Shown one piece after another: positions 55,201 to 64,000 of a DNA stretch of 64,000 nt. Origin of the DNA: Paracamarosporium sp. OC-R06-R3 (lineage: Eukaryota; Ascomycota; Dothideomycetes; Pleosporales; Didymosphaeriaceae). Below the pieces are notes generated by a model. It had not been told where the DNA came from. It ran no database searches and saw only the letters and a list, made by a program, of their open reading frames with translations. Position numbers and translations under genes: made by a program. Every line of letters begins with the position of its first letter. The stretch's first letter is position 1. Location: assembly GCA_019828545.1 (NCBI GenBank), contig JACVRA010000414.1:23684-87683 (forward strand). Direction: 5' to 3'.

Positions 55201-57726
55201 AAGCCTGGATGGGTATTTGGTCTTTGAATTGTTTTTGTATTGCGGAGAGGATTTGCAATTGCACAATCGCGCGTATACCGCCACTGCAAAGCTATCAGCA
55301 ATCTCTCTATCAACAATGCAGGAAACAGAATGCGAAAGGTACGAATCTAGATATTAACTTAGACACCAAGGCGATGGCCAACTTTCTAATGCTAAACATG
55401 TGTCACAACGCCGATAGATGACTTTACGTACCTGTCCAGGCAGAGGATGCGGACACCTGCGTGGTCGGGTTTAAAACGAACCGTAAAAGGGCCTTGCCAT
55501 TTGCTTCGCGTCTGTTGCTCGTGAAGGGGACAATATTCCATTCTGAACACGAACCTATTTTCGCGTTGCCCATCTATCGATTGGCCGTAAGCCCTGATGC
55601 ATCGTGTGCAAAGGACGTGACCGCAAGGAAGTGCGTGGTGCGGAACGCGCATGAGACAGCAAAAACAAGTTGAGTGACTTTGGTACTCGTCTGCCTCCCC
55701 AATCTGTTGGTAGAGTTTATTCATAACCCTATTGTGCAATGGAAGAAAGTGCTGCTCTTCCGTCGCACCGCCAGGGTCACGGTCAATATGCTTCTGAAGT
55801 GTCGCGTGGATGTTGCTGACGGACCTCCATATGTCTTCACGCCACGTTAGAAGATACTCTTCATTGTCGAAATCAGAGCTGAAGTCTCCATCGACAATGT
55901 CGCCCCTACGATTCTGATGGCCTTTCTCATGCGCTGAGGCAACGTTAACGCAACGTCCTTTCGGCGTCAGAAAATCGCAGGGGACATGTCGTTCCCGGAA
56001 ACTGGCAAGCGCTGACCGGAAAAATGGTTTGTATTGATCGAAAAGATCTTTTGGGTTTCCTGCCAATCGGTTTAGCGGAGCAGATGCAGTCAAATTTCAG
56101 CAGACGAACCTTTGCGATATCTTACACAGTCAAGCATTATGCTGGAGGCGATCGTGACTGACAGTGTATCGAATATCCACTCGGGATTCTGCTTGTGCCA
56201 TCGCGCTTTCACCACTATAGCCAGCTGCATTAAATGTTCCGCGAAATCTCTAGGGATAGGATTCACTTTGAGCGACACTTCAACAAAGTTAAAAGGCATT
56301 TTAAGACCCTGTCGATGGGCAAAGTGCTCGAATGCCGACTGGAAGTACACATTTAGCTCGTCGGAGTCTGATAACATTCTGGCTCGCCGTTTCGCCTCGA
56401 AGGATTGTTGTAATAACGAAGTGATTGATGCGTGCAATTTTTCCACTTGGTCGTTTAGTAGCTGATATCTCCCTTTCATCGGTATTGGTACGACTCGAAA
56501 TGTGGAGTAGTAGCATTCCAGAAGGTCAGAAACGTGCTCAATCGATTTACCTTTCTGACGCCATTGGCGTGCGAGTTCGCAGAAGTATGGTTCACCGAAG
56601 TTCTCGTCCAAGGCATGCTTCGTGGAATCAAGCAACGTCTGCGTTGCGGTCTTCGTATCCCACTCACGGTCATCAAGTCCCGTATCGGTATTGTTTAGCG
56701 CGATGATCGCATGAGGAAGTGCTGGTTGATTGACGGATTTATCCAAGGACGCAGCTCCCCATTCGAGGAGCGAGCGGAGCACTTTTGATTCGAAGGTCTT
56801 GGCATTCTGCAAAACAAAGACGACAACGTCAGAAAAGGTGTACAAGATGCGTGGATAAAGCTGGCCAACAATATACTCCCTCTTGTTAGTTTCTGGAGTT
56901 GTCGCCCACTCGAGTGGCGTTTTGCGACCTGTCTGCGGTGTCCACGGAACGGAAGTGTCGTGTGACAGAACCTTCTCGACGGCTCCAATTGGTAGCTGCG
57001 TTCCGCCTTCAAGTCCTTCGCAATCTGCGTATAATATTGGCTTGCTCGAATCGTAAGTGCTTGGGTCAATGTACAAGTGAACATCCGCAGAGGTAGGTAG
57101 TTTGCTGCCGGGGGTTCCCGTTATAGGACTTGGAAACGACGATCTCTGTTCGGAGTCCGTTGTATCCTCTTTCGTCCGGATAAGCATCTTGATCAGGGTA
57201 CTCTTCCCCGCGTCTTGACATTGTCAGATGGTAATTGTTCCACAAAAGCCATTAGAAGGCAAGGCGCAACTTACTGGTTTGGCCGACGAACGAAACCAAC
57301 TGTGGGTAAGTTACGCTAGACCTGATCTGGGCCGCCCCCATGAGCGTACCGTATGCATCGTAATCAACGAACACGTGACCTTGTTGGTGAACATCTCTTC
57401 GGATCCCTGTGTCCCGTTGAGCTTCATTCTTCACTCTGCGTAGACTTGGGTATTGACCTACCAAACCAAGTCGAAATCAAGTCCTGTTTGCGGAGCTCTG
57501 AAAGCGACTCTTGGTATGAAGGATCCAGAATGTCATCGAGCCTCCTAAAGATACGGTACTGCGTTTTCTCATGAGGCTTCTTATCTCGGCCTGTGCGGCC
57601 TTCCCTATGCGCTGGAAAGAAAGCCCAACAACTATCGCAAAAATCCATGGCGCAATCCACGCAGTACCAAGCAGCCACCGAGTTGCAGGACGGTTCTTCA
57701 CATATTTGGGTAAGGTGCGTAGCCAT
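52253..57726 (-). CDS. multidomain B-box / P-loop GTPase-like / RING-like / patatin phospholipase protein (frame apparently broken)
   Basis: Eleven exons in transcript order: 57726-57462, 57406-57275, 57213-56110, 56059-55432, 55283-55176, 55125-54468, 54398-54326, 54277-53974, 53928-53798, 53745-53550 and 53496-52253; about 1,613 residues. Domains: a B-box-type finger (residues 9-55; CEEPSCNSVAAWYCVDC, then CDSCW and distal His); a P-loop built across intron 2 (VGQTNAGKSTLIKML, about 128-142) with a large GTPase-like region to about 490; a RING-like finger (about 630-690; CFCCLMRVPHHALPCGH, then CTRC and CPLH); a patatin domain (CLDSGGIRAIVQLQIL near 707; GTSSGG nucleophile elbow, whose serine codon is split by intron 5; DGALYHNNP near 905); a long Ser/Arg-rich tail. 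One extra base near 55080 shifts the frame after AFAVKGW. An alternative in-frame splice, 55182 to 55063, would remove the nucleophile. Fungal proteins of this type are often named FabD/lysophospholipase-like; an immunity-like role is inferred. Confidence 0.8.
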
Positions 57727-59719
57727 TACTGACTATCGGACAGATAACAGCGCTGGCAATCGAGTAATGAGAAGCGACGAGCGATATACCAAATGCTTCT
57801 GAAGAAGTAGGCTTCGAAGACTGTTATAGCAGAGTGTGGGGGAAGGCTGAACTTTTGCTTGGCACTACTCTGTTAGTAATGACTAAAAGCGTGCTGGTGT
57901 TCGTATTTGCATGCATTGCAGGGCTGAAGAATAGCAGGCAACCAAGACTTTGATAACAATAAGAACTTGGAAGTCTACTATTCTCTTCGTGTTTACTAGT
58001 ACCTTGTGAGATTGGATGTTGTTACCAATGATCACCTCGACTTAGCGCATTCGTGTCGAGTATCCTTGGCATATTAAAGAGATTAAAGCAGAACGCTATC
58101 TAGGATGTAACTTGACTAGAGATTATACTGGTATAAGTAAAGTCCCTAACGCATATAGAGGACGTCAGTCTCTCTAACTTGAACCTGGGAACTTTTGAGC
58201 TCGATGCCACCGTCATAGCTGGCTGCTTCCTCGTCTTTCCCGCACTCTTCTTCAAGTCGAAATATCCACTGAGCCTCAACTCAATGTGGTCAAATCCCTT
58301 GCATATTTTCAAGCCTATCTTTTGTGCTTCTCCTTGGAACGCATCTCTTACTCGGCAAGGCTCCTAGAAAGGGAGTAGGATTCATCTATGAAGTCGTCGC
58401 TTGAGTCAAAGAAGTTGCGCTCAAGAGTGGTCGGCCATGAGTTCATAACGAAGGTGACAGAGGATATTTGAGTTATATCGTGGAATGAAACAGCCAGGCA
58501 GTTGTGGGATGCAATAAAAAACCTGGCGGTAGAAGTGGTGCGTGAGAGTCTCTTAGAGCTTTGACTCCTAATTATGGAGAGACTCGCCTGTTCTAGAGTA
58601 GATGATATACGGTGCCTTATAAAATTGATTCTACCTCTTCGCCTCGTGTCAACAGAAATAAAACCGCTTAACAGATCGCAGGTCTTATATATGCGAGGAA
58701 GAGGCGTTAAACGCAGTGGAAATGCCACGGATCTGTTGGTTTCACGCGGCGCGGCGCATGACTACAAATCATCATGTCAGTTTTTGCGATGCTGTGTCGC
58801 CATACCGCATGCTTCCCTGGGTCAACAGGCGCCCAATCAGGTTTCTATGTCCCTTCCATCCATCTAGCTTGCTGTTACCAGTGTTCTATATGATAAGAAA
58901 TTGCATCTTGGCCTTGTTGTTGGCGAACTCAAGTCGGCAACTTCATTGACATCTGAGGTACCTCCGCCTCAATGTTTCCAAGACTTGACCTACGAAAATT
59001 CGAACTATCTAGCCTGAACAATATTCACGTAACACGCTCTAAAGTAACGGCACTAGAGACTGCAGGGAAAGCCTAAAGTAGGCAAGCGTGACTAGAACGT
59101 TATCCAGCATATACCCTTCCTTCCACCAGTATATCAACATAACTAGCCGAGAAACCACAATGACCAGTGCTGTCAATGCCACAGTGCATAGGGTCGCATA
59201 TTACGCCCCACTAAATCTTATATAAATGTACCTCGCGCGGTGTCTCGTCGTCATTGGGATGGCATGCCGCTGCGATGACCGCGCCCTGCGTCTAGAGTGC
59301 TTGGGCGGTCCAGTACGACAAACAATTCTGAAATATATGCGTAGCAGAAGTTACGAGAGCTCATAACCTGACCAGAAGAAGAGTGAGAGAAAAAGGATGA
59401 TGTATGAGTCTACCTCCCTATCGAGCTATATATGGAGGATGCAACTGGTAGAGGGCCCGCCCTGGGGGCCGGGAAGCGGCTGGCGCGCCTCTCTAATTAA
59501 ACAAGATCCTCTCGCGGAATACCTGAATTGTTTGACACAGCGTGGTGTGAGTAGAAAATGTCTGAGTCAATGTGCGTAAACTTGTTGGATTTGTAGGCAC
59601 TGGGTGTAGTAATTGACGCAATGCGAGATACGCCGACACATTGATATGCCAGCACACAATGCGCTCTTGATGGTACAGCTCTCATTGGCTGTGTTGTATA
59701 TTGGTTTCATTCATCAGTA
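57727..59719. other. gene-free stretch
   Basis: 2 kb between the B-box/patatin gene start and the 3' end of the HxxHC membrane protein gene. Short frames only (longest about 126 codons, no family pattern). AT-rich around 57.95-58.15 kb. Nothing recognised. Confidence 0.4.
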
Positions 59720-60868
59720 CTAGTAGTCATCATGCTTCTCATTCAATGTAGTCTTCCCCGGGTCATCCGCATCAAGCGCAATGCCCGCCGCCGTCCTAAT
59801 ATCTTGCAAGTCCCCCCTGATCTTCAACACCTTCATGCCTAAACATCAGGGTACAAAGTCAGTGTAATTCGCTTCTTTAGTGTAGGGACAAGTGGTGTCT
59901 CAGATGGCAATCTCTGAAATTCCAAAGATTGGCGAAAACAACTACTTTGTCCCCGACATTCAAATGTTGCTTACAGTGCGCAATATGATCTAGCCCATTA
60001 CTCCGCCTCTCCACCGTCGCTCCTGTCCACTTGCTCCGGTAGTGCTTCATCCACGTGTACATGCAGTGCATCACATGCCAGTCCTGCGTGGCGTCTACTC
60101 AATAGGCGGGGACAGCGTCAGCGAAATTCCGATAAAAGAAAAAGGGGGAAGATCGATAAGTCGAAGCACCTGCAAGCGAAACAGTCGCTAACTTACAAAA
60201 CATCCCGCCGTAATCCGCAAGGGCCCCAACCTCCTCCCTAGATAGCCGCCTCGTCATATTCTGGTCAGACCAGTAGTCCCACTCGCCATTTGGCCCCGGG
60301 CCCTGCTTGTCGAAGTCATCGCTAAGCTCCATATCCACGCAGTGCGGCTGTAGCCAGGAGATCGCAAGGGGTGTGACTACACTCGCAGGCACAAAGTTAG
60401 TGTCAGTCAACAGAGTGGAGGATGTACTTGGTGTATGTCTTTGGTACACAAGGAAAGCTCCTTGGAAAGACATAGCTACTTTGTACCCAGTGGGATCGTA
60501 CAAATGCAGCCGCGGCGTTTGGCCTCTGCGACGGTAGTGCCGCCGCATGAGCAGGATGGGTAGATGGGTGCCGCGAACTTCTCGGACGGGTTGCGTGATT
60601 GGAGGATAGAATGGGACAGTGTGTTGAATAGAGAGATTGCACCCCATAATGCGAGGAGCGAGATGCTGGCGGCTAATGCGCGTCGCAGCGCTGAGGGTCG
60701 TTTGGGAAGAATTATGGGTTGGGTTTTGTCTTCAAGGAGGGTCCCGTCTTCAAGATGGGCCCTGTCGTCAAGAAGGGTTTCCACCGAGTTGGTGTCAGAG
60801 TGCAAGTCATTGTACTCTGGCTTGGAATCAGAGAATAATCTTGGGATGTGCATGATGGAAGGCAGCAA
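59720..60868 (-). CDS. type II membrane protein with twin HxxHC motifs (UstYa/DUF3328-like)
   Basis: Four exons in transcript order: 60868 (or 60853)-60502, 60376-60197, 60094-59975 and 59838-59720 (introns 125, 102 and 136 nt, longer than elsewhere here), 261 or 256 residues. A cytosolic acidic N-terminus is followed by one hydrophobic anchor (RALAASISLLALWGAISLF). The lumenal domain has SCSCGGTTVAEAKRRGCIF, PLAISWLQPHCVDMEL, WDYWSDQNMTRRLSREEVG, YGGMFYATQDWHVMHCMYTW and GLDHIAHCMKVLK. The two HxxHC motifs (HVMHC and HIAHC) are about 36 residues apart. They are the hallmark of UstYa-family oxidases that modify ribosomal peptides, although the N-terminal CGG...GC...W.P..C block belongs to a wider fungal family of unknown function. 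It is divergent from the repeat-peptide precursor gene 766 bases away. Confidence 0.78.
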
Positions 60869-61633
60869 CCTCGAAATCTACCAAATATTAGAATCATAGG
60901 GGAACATCGCAGGTAAAAGAGTGGTCTGAACTGTTATACCTACATAGAACATTAAAACGGACGAACCATTTGTCATTGGGCTACGTCATATTGCGTTCGC
61001 GATCAACATCTGATTTGTCAACCCCCAAGTCGGCGCTAGTTTTGGAAGCACCTCGGCGCTAGTTATGGAAGGTGAACTCAGGAATCCTTTCCACAAATTT
61101 CCTGCATGTATTTGCAGCACGAGCATTGAACATCTGTACTCCTTGTAGAAGGTCAGTAGGCTCGACCAAGCAGCACAGTCGTTCTGGAGGGGAACACCAC
61201 CGTTGACCCGCGCGCGTAGGCCCTACCAGTAGGCCTCAGTTGAAGCGCTTGAGAAGTCATCTCAGAGTCATCTTAGGGCCAAATGTTCGTGTCGAGGTCT
61301 CGAGGCGGCGAGTATTTTACGTTGAGGTGTCTGGAGGGGAAGAGTCGTTCAAGTGAACAGAGCCTCCTCCACTAAACCCTTAATCAGTCGCCAGATTATG
61401 GGGGCCGTGACGATCAGTGACATCCAGTATGCAACATACCACATCTAGGTATGTATTTGAGTATGCGACATTAGATTTCCTCTGATTCGTACTGACAAGA
61501 TCCCCGTCACATTTCTCGAAGAAATACTTAAACCCCACCATATTCTCAACCTCACCTCGACCACGCCGTCCAGCTCCAACGATCCAACGACCACTGCCGT
61601 CCACTACCTCACCTCCTCTCTAACCAAGCCAAG
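60869..61633. promoter_or_regulatory. divergent promoter between HxxHC protein and repeat precursor
   Basis: 765 bases serving both genes. It contains a 19-base direct repeat (listed separately). Near the right end it has a C/A-rich pyrimidine leader (ctcacctcgaccacgccgtc...) typical of a strongly expressed fungal secreted-protein gene. Shared regulation is inferred. Confidence 0.4.
61030..61071. repeat. 19-base direct repeat in the divergent promoter
   Basis: tcggcgctagttttggaag (61030-61048) and tcggcgctagttatggaag (61053-61071), one mismatch, period 23 bases. Each contains ggcgct, next to ctag. Possible regulator site or a short duplication. Confidence 0.5.
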
Positions 61634-61876
61634 ATGCAACTCGCACTCACCCTCATCGCCTTCACGGCCTACGTCCTCGCTAGTCCAATCCCCGCTGCGG
61701 ACCCACCGGTCAACGCTATCACGATCCCCGGCGCCGAGAGAAGAGACCCGCCGGTCAACGCTATCACAATCCCTAGCGCCGAGAAGAGAGATCCGCCGGT
61801 CAACGCTATCACGATCCCCAGCGCCGAGAAGAGAGATCCGCCGGTCAACGCGATAGTTATTCCATCGGCTGAGTAA
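61634..61876 (+). CDS. secreted Kex2-processed repeat peptide precursor
   Basis: Single exon, 80 residues. The signal peptide (MQLALTLIAFTAYVLA, cleavage near residue 17-21) is followed by four tandem units. Units 1-3 are 15 residues ending in a dibasic site: DPPVNAITIPGAERR, then two copies of DPPVNAITIPSAEKR. The last, DPPVNAIVIPSAE, ends at the stop codon. KR and RR are Kex2 cleavage sites, so processing in the Golgi should release four near-identical 13-mers of D-P-P-V-N-A-I-x-I-P-[GS]-A-E. This is the layout of fungal Kex2-processed repeat proteins, which include mating pheromones and precursors of ribosomal peptides (ustiloxin type). The repeat has no Cys and no aromatic residue. It neighbours an HxxHC membrane protein and a decayed efflux pump. 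Confidence 0.85.
   Translation: MQLALTLIAFTAYVLASPIPAADPPVNAITIPGAERRDPPVNAITIPSAEKRDPPVNAITIPSAEKRDPPVNAIVIPSAE
61700..61873 (+). repeat. four tandem 45-base peptide-coding units
   Basis: Units at 61700-61744, 61745-61789, 61790-61834 and 61835-61873 (last one lacks the dibasic codons). Units 1-3 differ at a few bases. Unit 4 is the most diverged: from its NA codons onward nearly every codon uses a different third base (gcg ata gtt att cca tcg gct), yet the peptide is almost unchanged. That points to selection on the peptide sequence. Confidence 0.85.
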
Positions 61877-62052
61877 ATGCGCTAGTCATTCCTGCTAAGA
61901 GATGGTGTGGGCTGGGGTGACGGCAAATAGCCCAGAGGTATGTCTAGAAGGCTGAGCATGTACGCCAGGGTTGGTTTAGTCGATGGGCTAGTATATAGGT
62001 AGCTACGACAAGGTCACTCCTTTAGATGTTATACCGTTAGTGGCTAGAACTA

Positions 62053-62996
62053 ATGACAAAACTTACGACATATATATACTGTTTGCTTTGTCTCACCTCA
62101 TTGTTTCTAGCGTTGCAATACGAAATCGATCGACCGTGGAATGATACCCTTATTATCGCTCTGCTCATTGTGTCCGCCGCTGCATTGCCGGTAACTTTCT
62201 TCCAACAAACCAAGCGCACGTCCCCGACGCATCATTCAGATCAGTAACGTCTAGGCGGCCTGCTGACTCTTGTCGTTCTTCTTCACGACCTTGGGTGCTA
62301 CTCTCCATTATCTGCCATTGTTCTCCCAGGTACCTCAACACTGTCCTCTGCCTCCGCATTCCTCTTCTAACATCGACAGGCCGTCCAAGGTCTCTCGGGC
62401 TCGTGACAGCGGTTTCTACACAATCGCACATGTCGTGTCTTCAGGTAGAAGTCGGGATTACCGTCGCAGCCATGACCAAGCTACCATACCTTAATCCACT
62501 GCTGATTGTTGGATTTTCCATCTTCTGGATTTTGACGGACCTCGTCACCACCTTTGACGTCGACAACTCGACCGCATATATCGGGGACATACAAGTGCTC
62601 GCTGGAGTGGGTTTCGGGTTGTGTGTTCTCTAGTAAACTCTGTGTCCGCGACTAGTGCTCAGCAAATAGGACATTCATCTATGCCATAGTGTCGCTCTGA
62701 TGCTGCAGGTGCTGGCCAGGTAGTTATTGTTAATATGATTGTTATATTACCCTTGTCAATCTCGACTAATCTCCTCCAGCTCCTTTTCGATCCAGATTGC
62801 CAACATCACACTCAGCAACTTCCTCTCCAGGAACATCAAGAACCTACACCTGGCCCCAGAGGCCCAACAAACAGCACTCGGCAGCGTGGATCACATCCGC
62901 CAGAACATCCCCGCCGACACCACCAGAAAGACCCTCGCCGCGCTGAGCGACGCATTGCAGAAGGTCCTCAACATTGGATCGCAACTGCAGCGGTAG
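62053..62996 (+). pseudogene. decayed DHA2-type MFS efflux transporter
   Basis: Collinear fragments in shifting frames match the second half of fungal 14-helix drug/toxin pumps. In order: CLTSLFLALQYEIDRPWND and TLIIALLIVSAAALPVTFFQ (expected LALQWGG...PW...IIGLF); FFTTLGATLHYLPLFSQV (YYLPIYFQ); KLPYLNPLLIVGFSIFWILT, then VTTFDVDNSTAYIGDIQVLA and GVGFGL (expected YTPFLIAG...GLLTTF...Y-I-G-x-Q-V-L-x-G-x-G-x-G); and finally QIANITLSNFLSRNIKNLHL, SVDHIRQNIPADTTRKTLAA and LSDALQKV. Stops and frame changes separate them, and the helix block after GFGL is missing. Dead remnant; the N-terminal half is absent. Confidence 0.6.
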
Positions 62997-64000
62997 CGTG
63001 GCATTCTCACTCTGCGTCGAATGGCGTCTGCTAGAGGAATAAAAGAAAAAGATCGGGCCGCGATCTGACACGGCCAGCACGAACTAGTGCCGGCCCGGCC
63101 CGACCCGCATTGGACTCCACCAAGAATCAGATTAGTGTGTTGGTTAATCACTTAGTTAGGTGGTTCGTGTGCCATGGAATCTTTAACCGGGATGAAATTC
63201 CTTTATTGGTAAGCATATAGACGTCAAACACTGTAATGACAAACGTTCAATGGTACGATACACATCTATACATTCAGTGCATGTACAATCCACACCTCCT
63301 GCGGCATGGACAACACCTACAATCAAGGAAAGGGGCCTCATCGCTTCAGCTACACAACTGCTGACGTAGGAAAAGGGACGCGTAAATAGTCCGACTCCCC
63401 GGGCATTCCTCTCGGAGTGGGAAACAAAGTGCCTTTATCATCAGACAGCGTAGCTTACTGCTAACGTACTCGGAGCGTAGCATTAAGCGCATACAATGGC
63501 TTAAATATATCTGGCCTGGGCAGCGGTCTATACGGACGTTGAAAACCCACAAATCCCATACCAGTAGTCCCATCTCTAGAACAAGATTGCCATCATTCTT
63601 CGACGAGCAGGCCCTCTCGGTACAGTACCTTCCCGTTTCGCGGTAAGGACTTCGCTACGGTATAGCTCCTCCTCGCCGGTTCACAGACCTGCCGCTACTA
63701 CCTCATCGGCTCTTTTCCAGAACGCTTCTGATGCATTTGAGGCTGCTCATATCCATGGGCGTATGTTCTAGTCCCACTGAAACGTGGTGGGCAATGAGCT
63801 CGTAACAGCGGAGGTGAGCAAGGTTGCGATTAAGAAAACTAGGCGGTCGAAGGGGAATATTAAGGTGCTCTACGTAATTAGTGAGTTTGCGTCTCTTAGG
63901 TCAGGGTAGGGTATATAGAGGGGTGTTGTTTAGATGAGACGTATGTAAATCAGATGATAACGTAGGTGGCAAGCGAGTCGGCCACCCCACCAACTTTGCG
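62997..64000. other. gene-free right end
   Basis: 1 kb with short frames only. Nothing recognised before the window edge. Confidence 0.4.

Noticed and set aside
1..64000. CRISPR array, bacterial operon, rRNA or viral genome
   Set aside because: No spaced direct-repeat array, no ribosome-binding-site-led gene strings and no rRNA motif; the genes are intron-containing fungal genes throughout.

Overview
This window is nuclear DNA of a filamentous ascomycete, most likely a Dothideomycete (an inference from gene content and gene style; no marker gene fixes the taxon). Supported genes have short spliceosomal introns of about 43-170 nt with GT...AG borders and CTNAC-like branch sites. There is no operon structure, and decayed genes and AT-rich, TA-rich tracts are interspersed. 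Exon coordinates below were worked out by hand from reading frames and splice signals.

Layout. 1-6.7 kb: 3' part of a MUP1-like amino-acid permease, a small glycine-rich hydrophilic protein, an intradiol (catechol/hydroxyquinol) dioxygenase and a pyruvate decarboxylase. 6.7-10 kb: no gene recognised. 10-24.3 kb: housekeeping-rich block with an FSH-type serine hydrolase, a BAG-domain protein, an SDR, a decayed CorA-like gene, a Gal80/Gfo-Idh-MocA-like gene with an odd splice acceptor, an NDUFAF5-like methyltransferase head-to-head with dynactin p62, and a conserved unknown. 24.5-31.3 kb: secreted glutaminase-A-like protein, a possible small membrane protein, and a Zn2Cys6 regulator divergent from an SDR. 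31.3-36.8 kb: gene-poor, AT-rich, mutation-scarred DNA holding a broken retroelement ending in a chromodomain and a fragment of a Dal5-like transporter. 37-49.1 kb: 2-oxoglutarate/Fe(II) oxygenase, PTH11-like membrane receptor, LAT-type amino-acid permease, PP2A scaffold subunit (eight exons), glutaredoxin, LMBR1-domain membrane protein. 51-57.7 kb: a DUF7730-like protein and an 11-exon gene joining a B-box zinc finger, a P-loop GTPase-like region, a RING-like finger, a patatin phospholipase domain and a long disordered tail. 59.7-63 kb: a membrane protein with two HxxHC motifs, a secreted precursor with four near-identical peptide repeats separated by dibasic Kex2 sites, and a decayed DHA2-type efflux pump.

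The two most interesting loci are at the right end. The HxxHC protein, repeat precursor and efflux-pump relic resemble the minimal parts list of a fungal ribosomally made peptide (dikaritin/UstY-type) cluster, although the core peptide lacks the Tyr/Phe expected for known cyclisations. The B-box/GTPase/RING/patatin gene has the look of a fungal innate-immunity or self/non-self effector. Its reading frame is broken by one base just after the patatin nucleophile, unless a non-obvious splice skips the nucleophile altogether.
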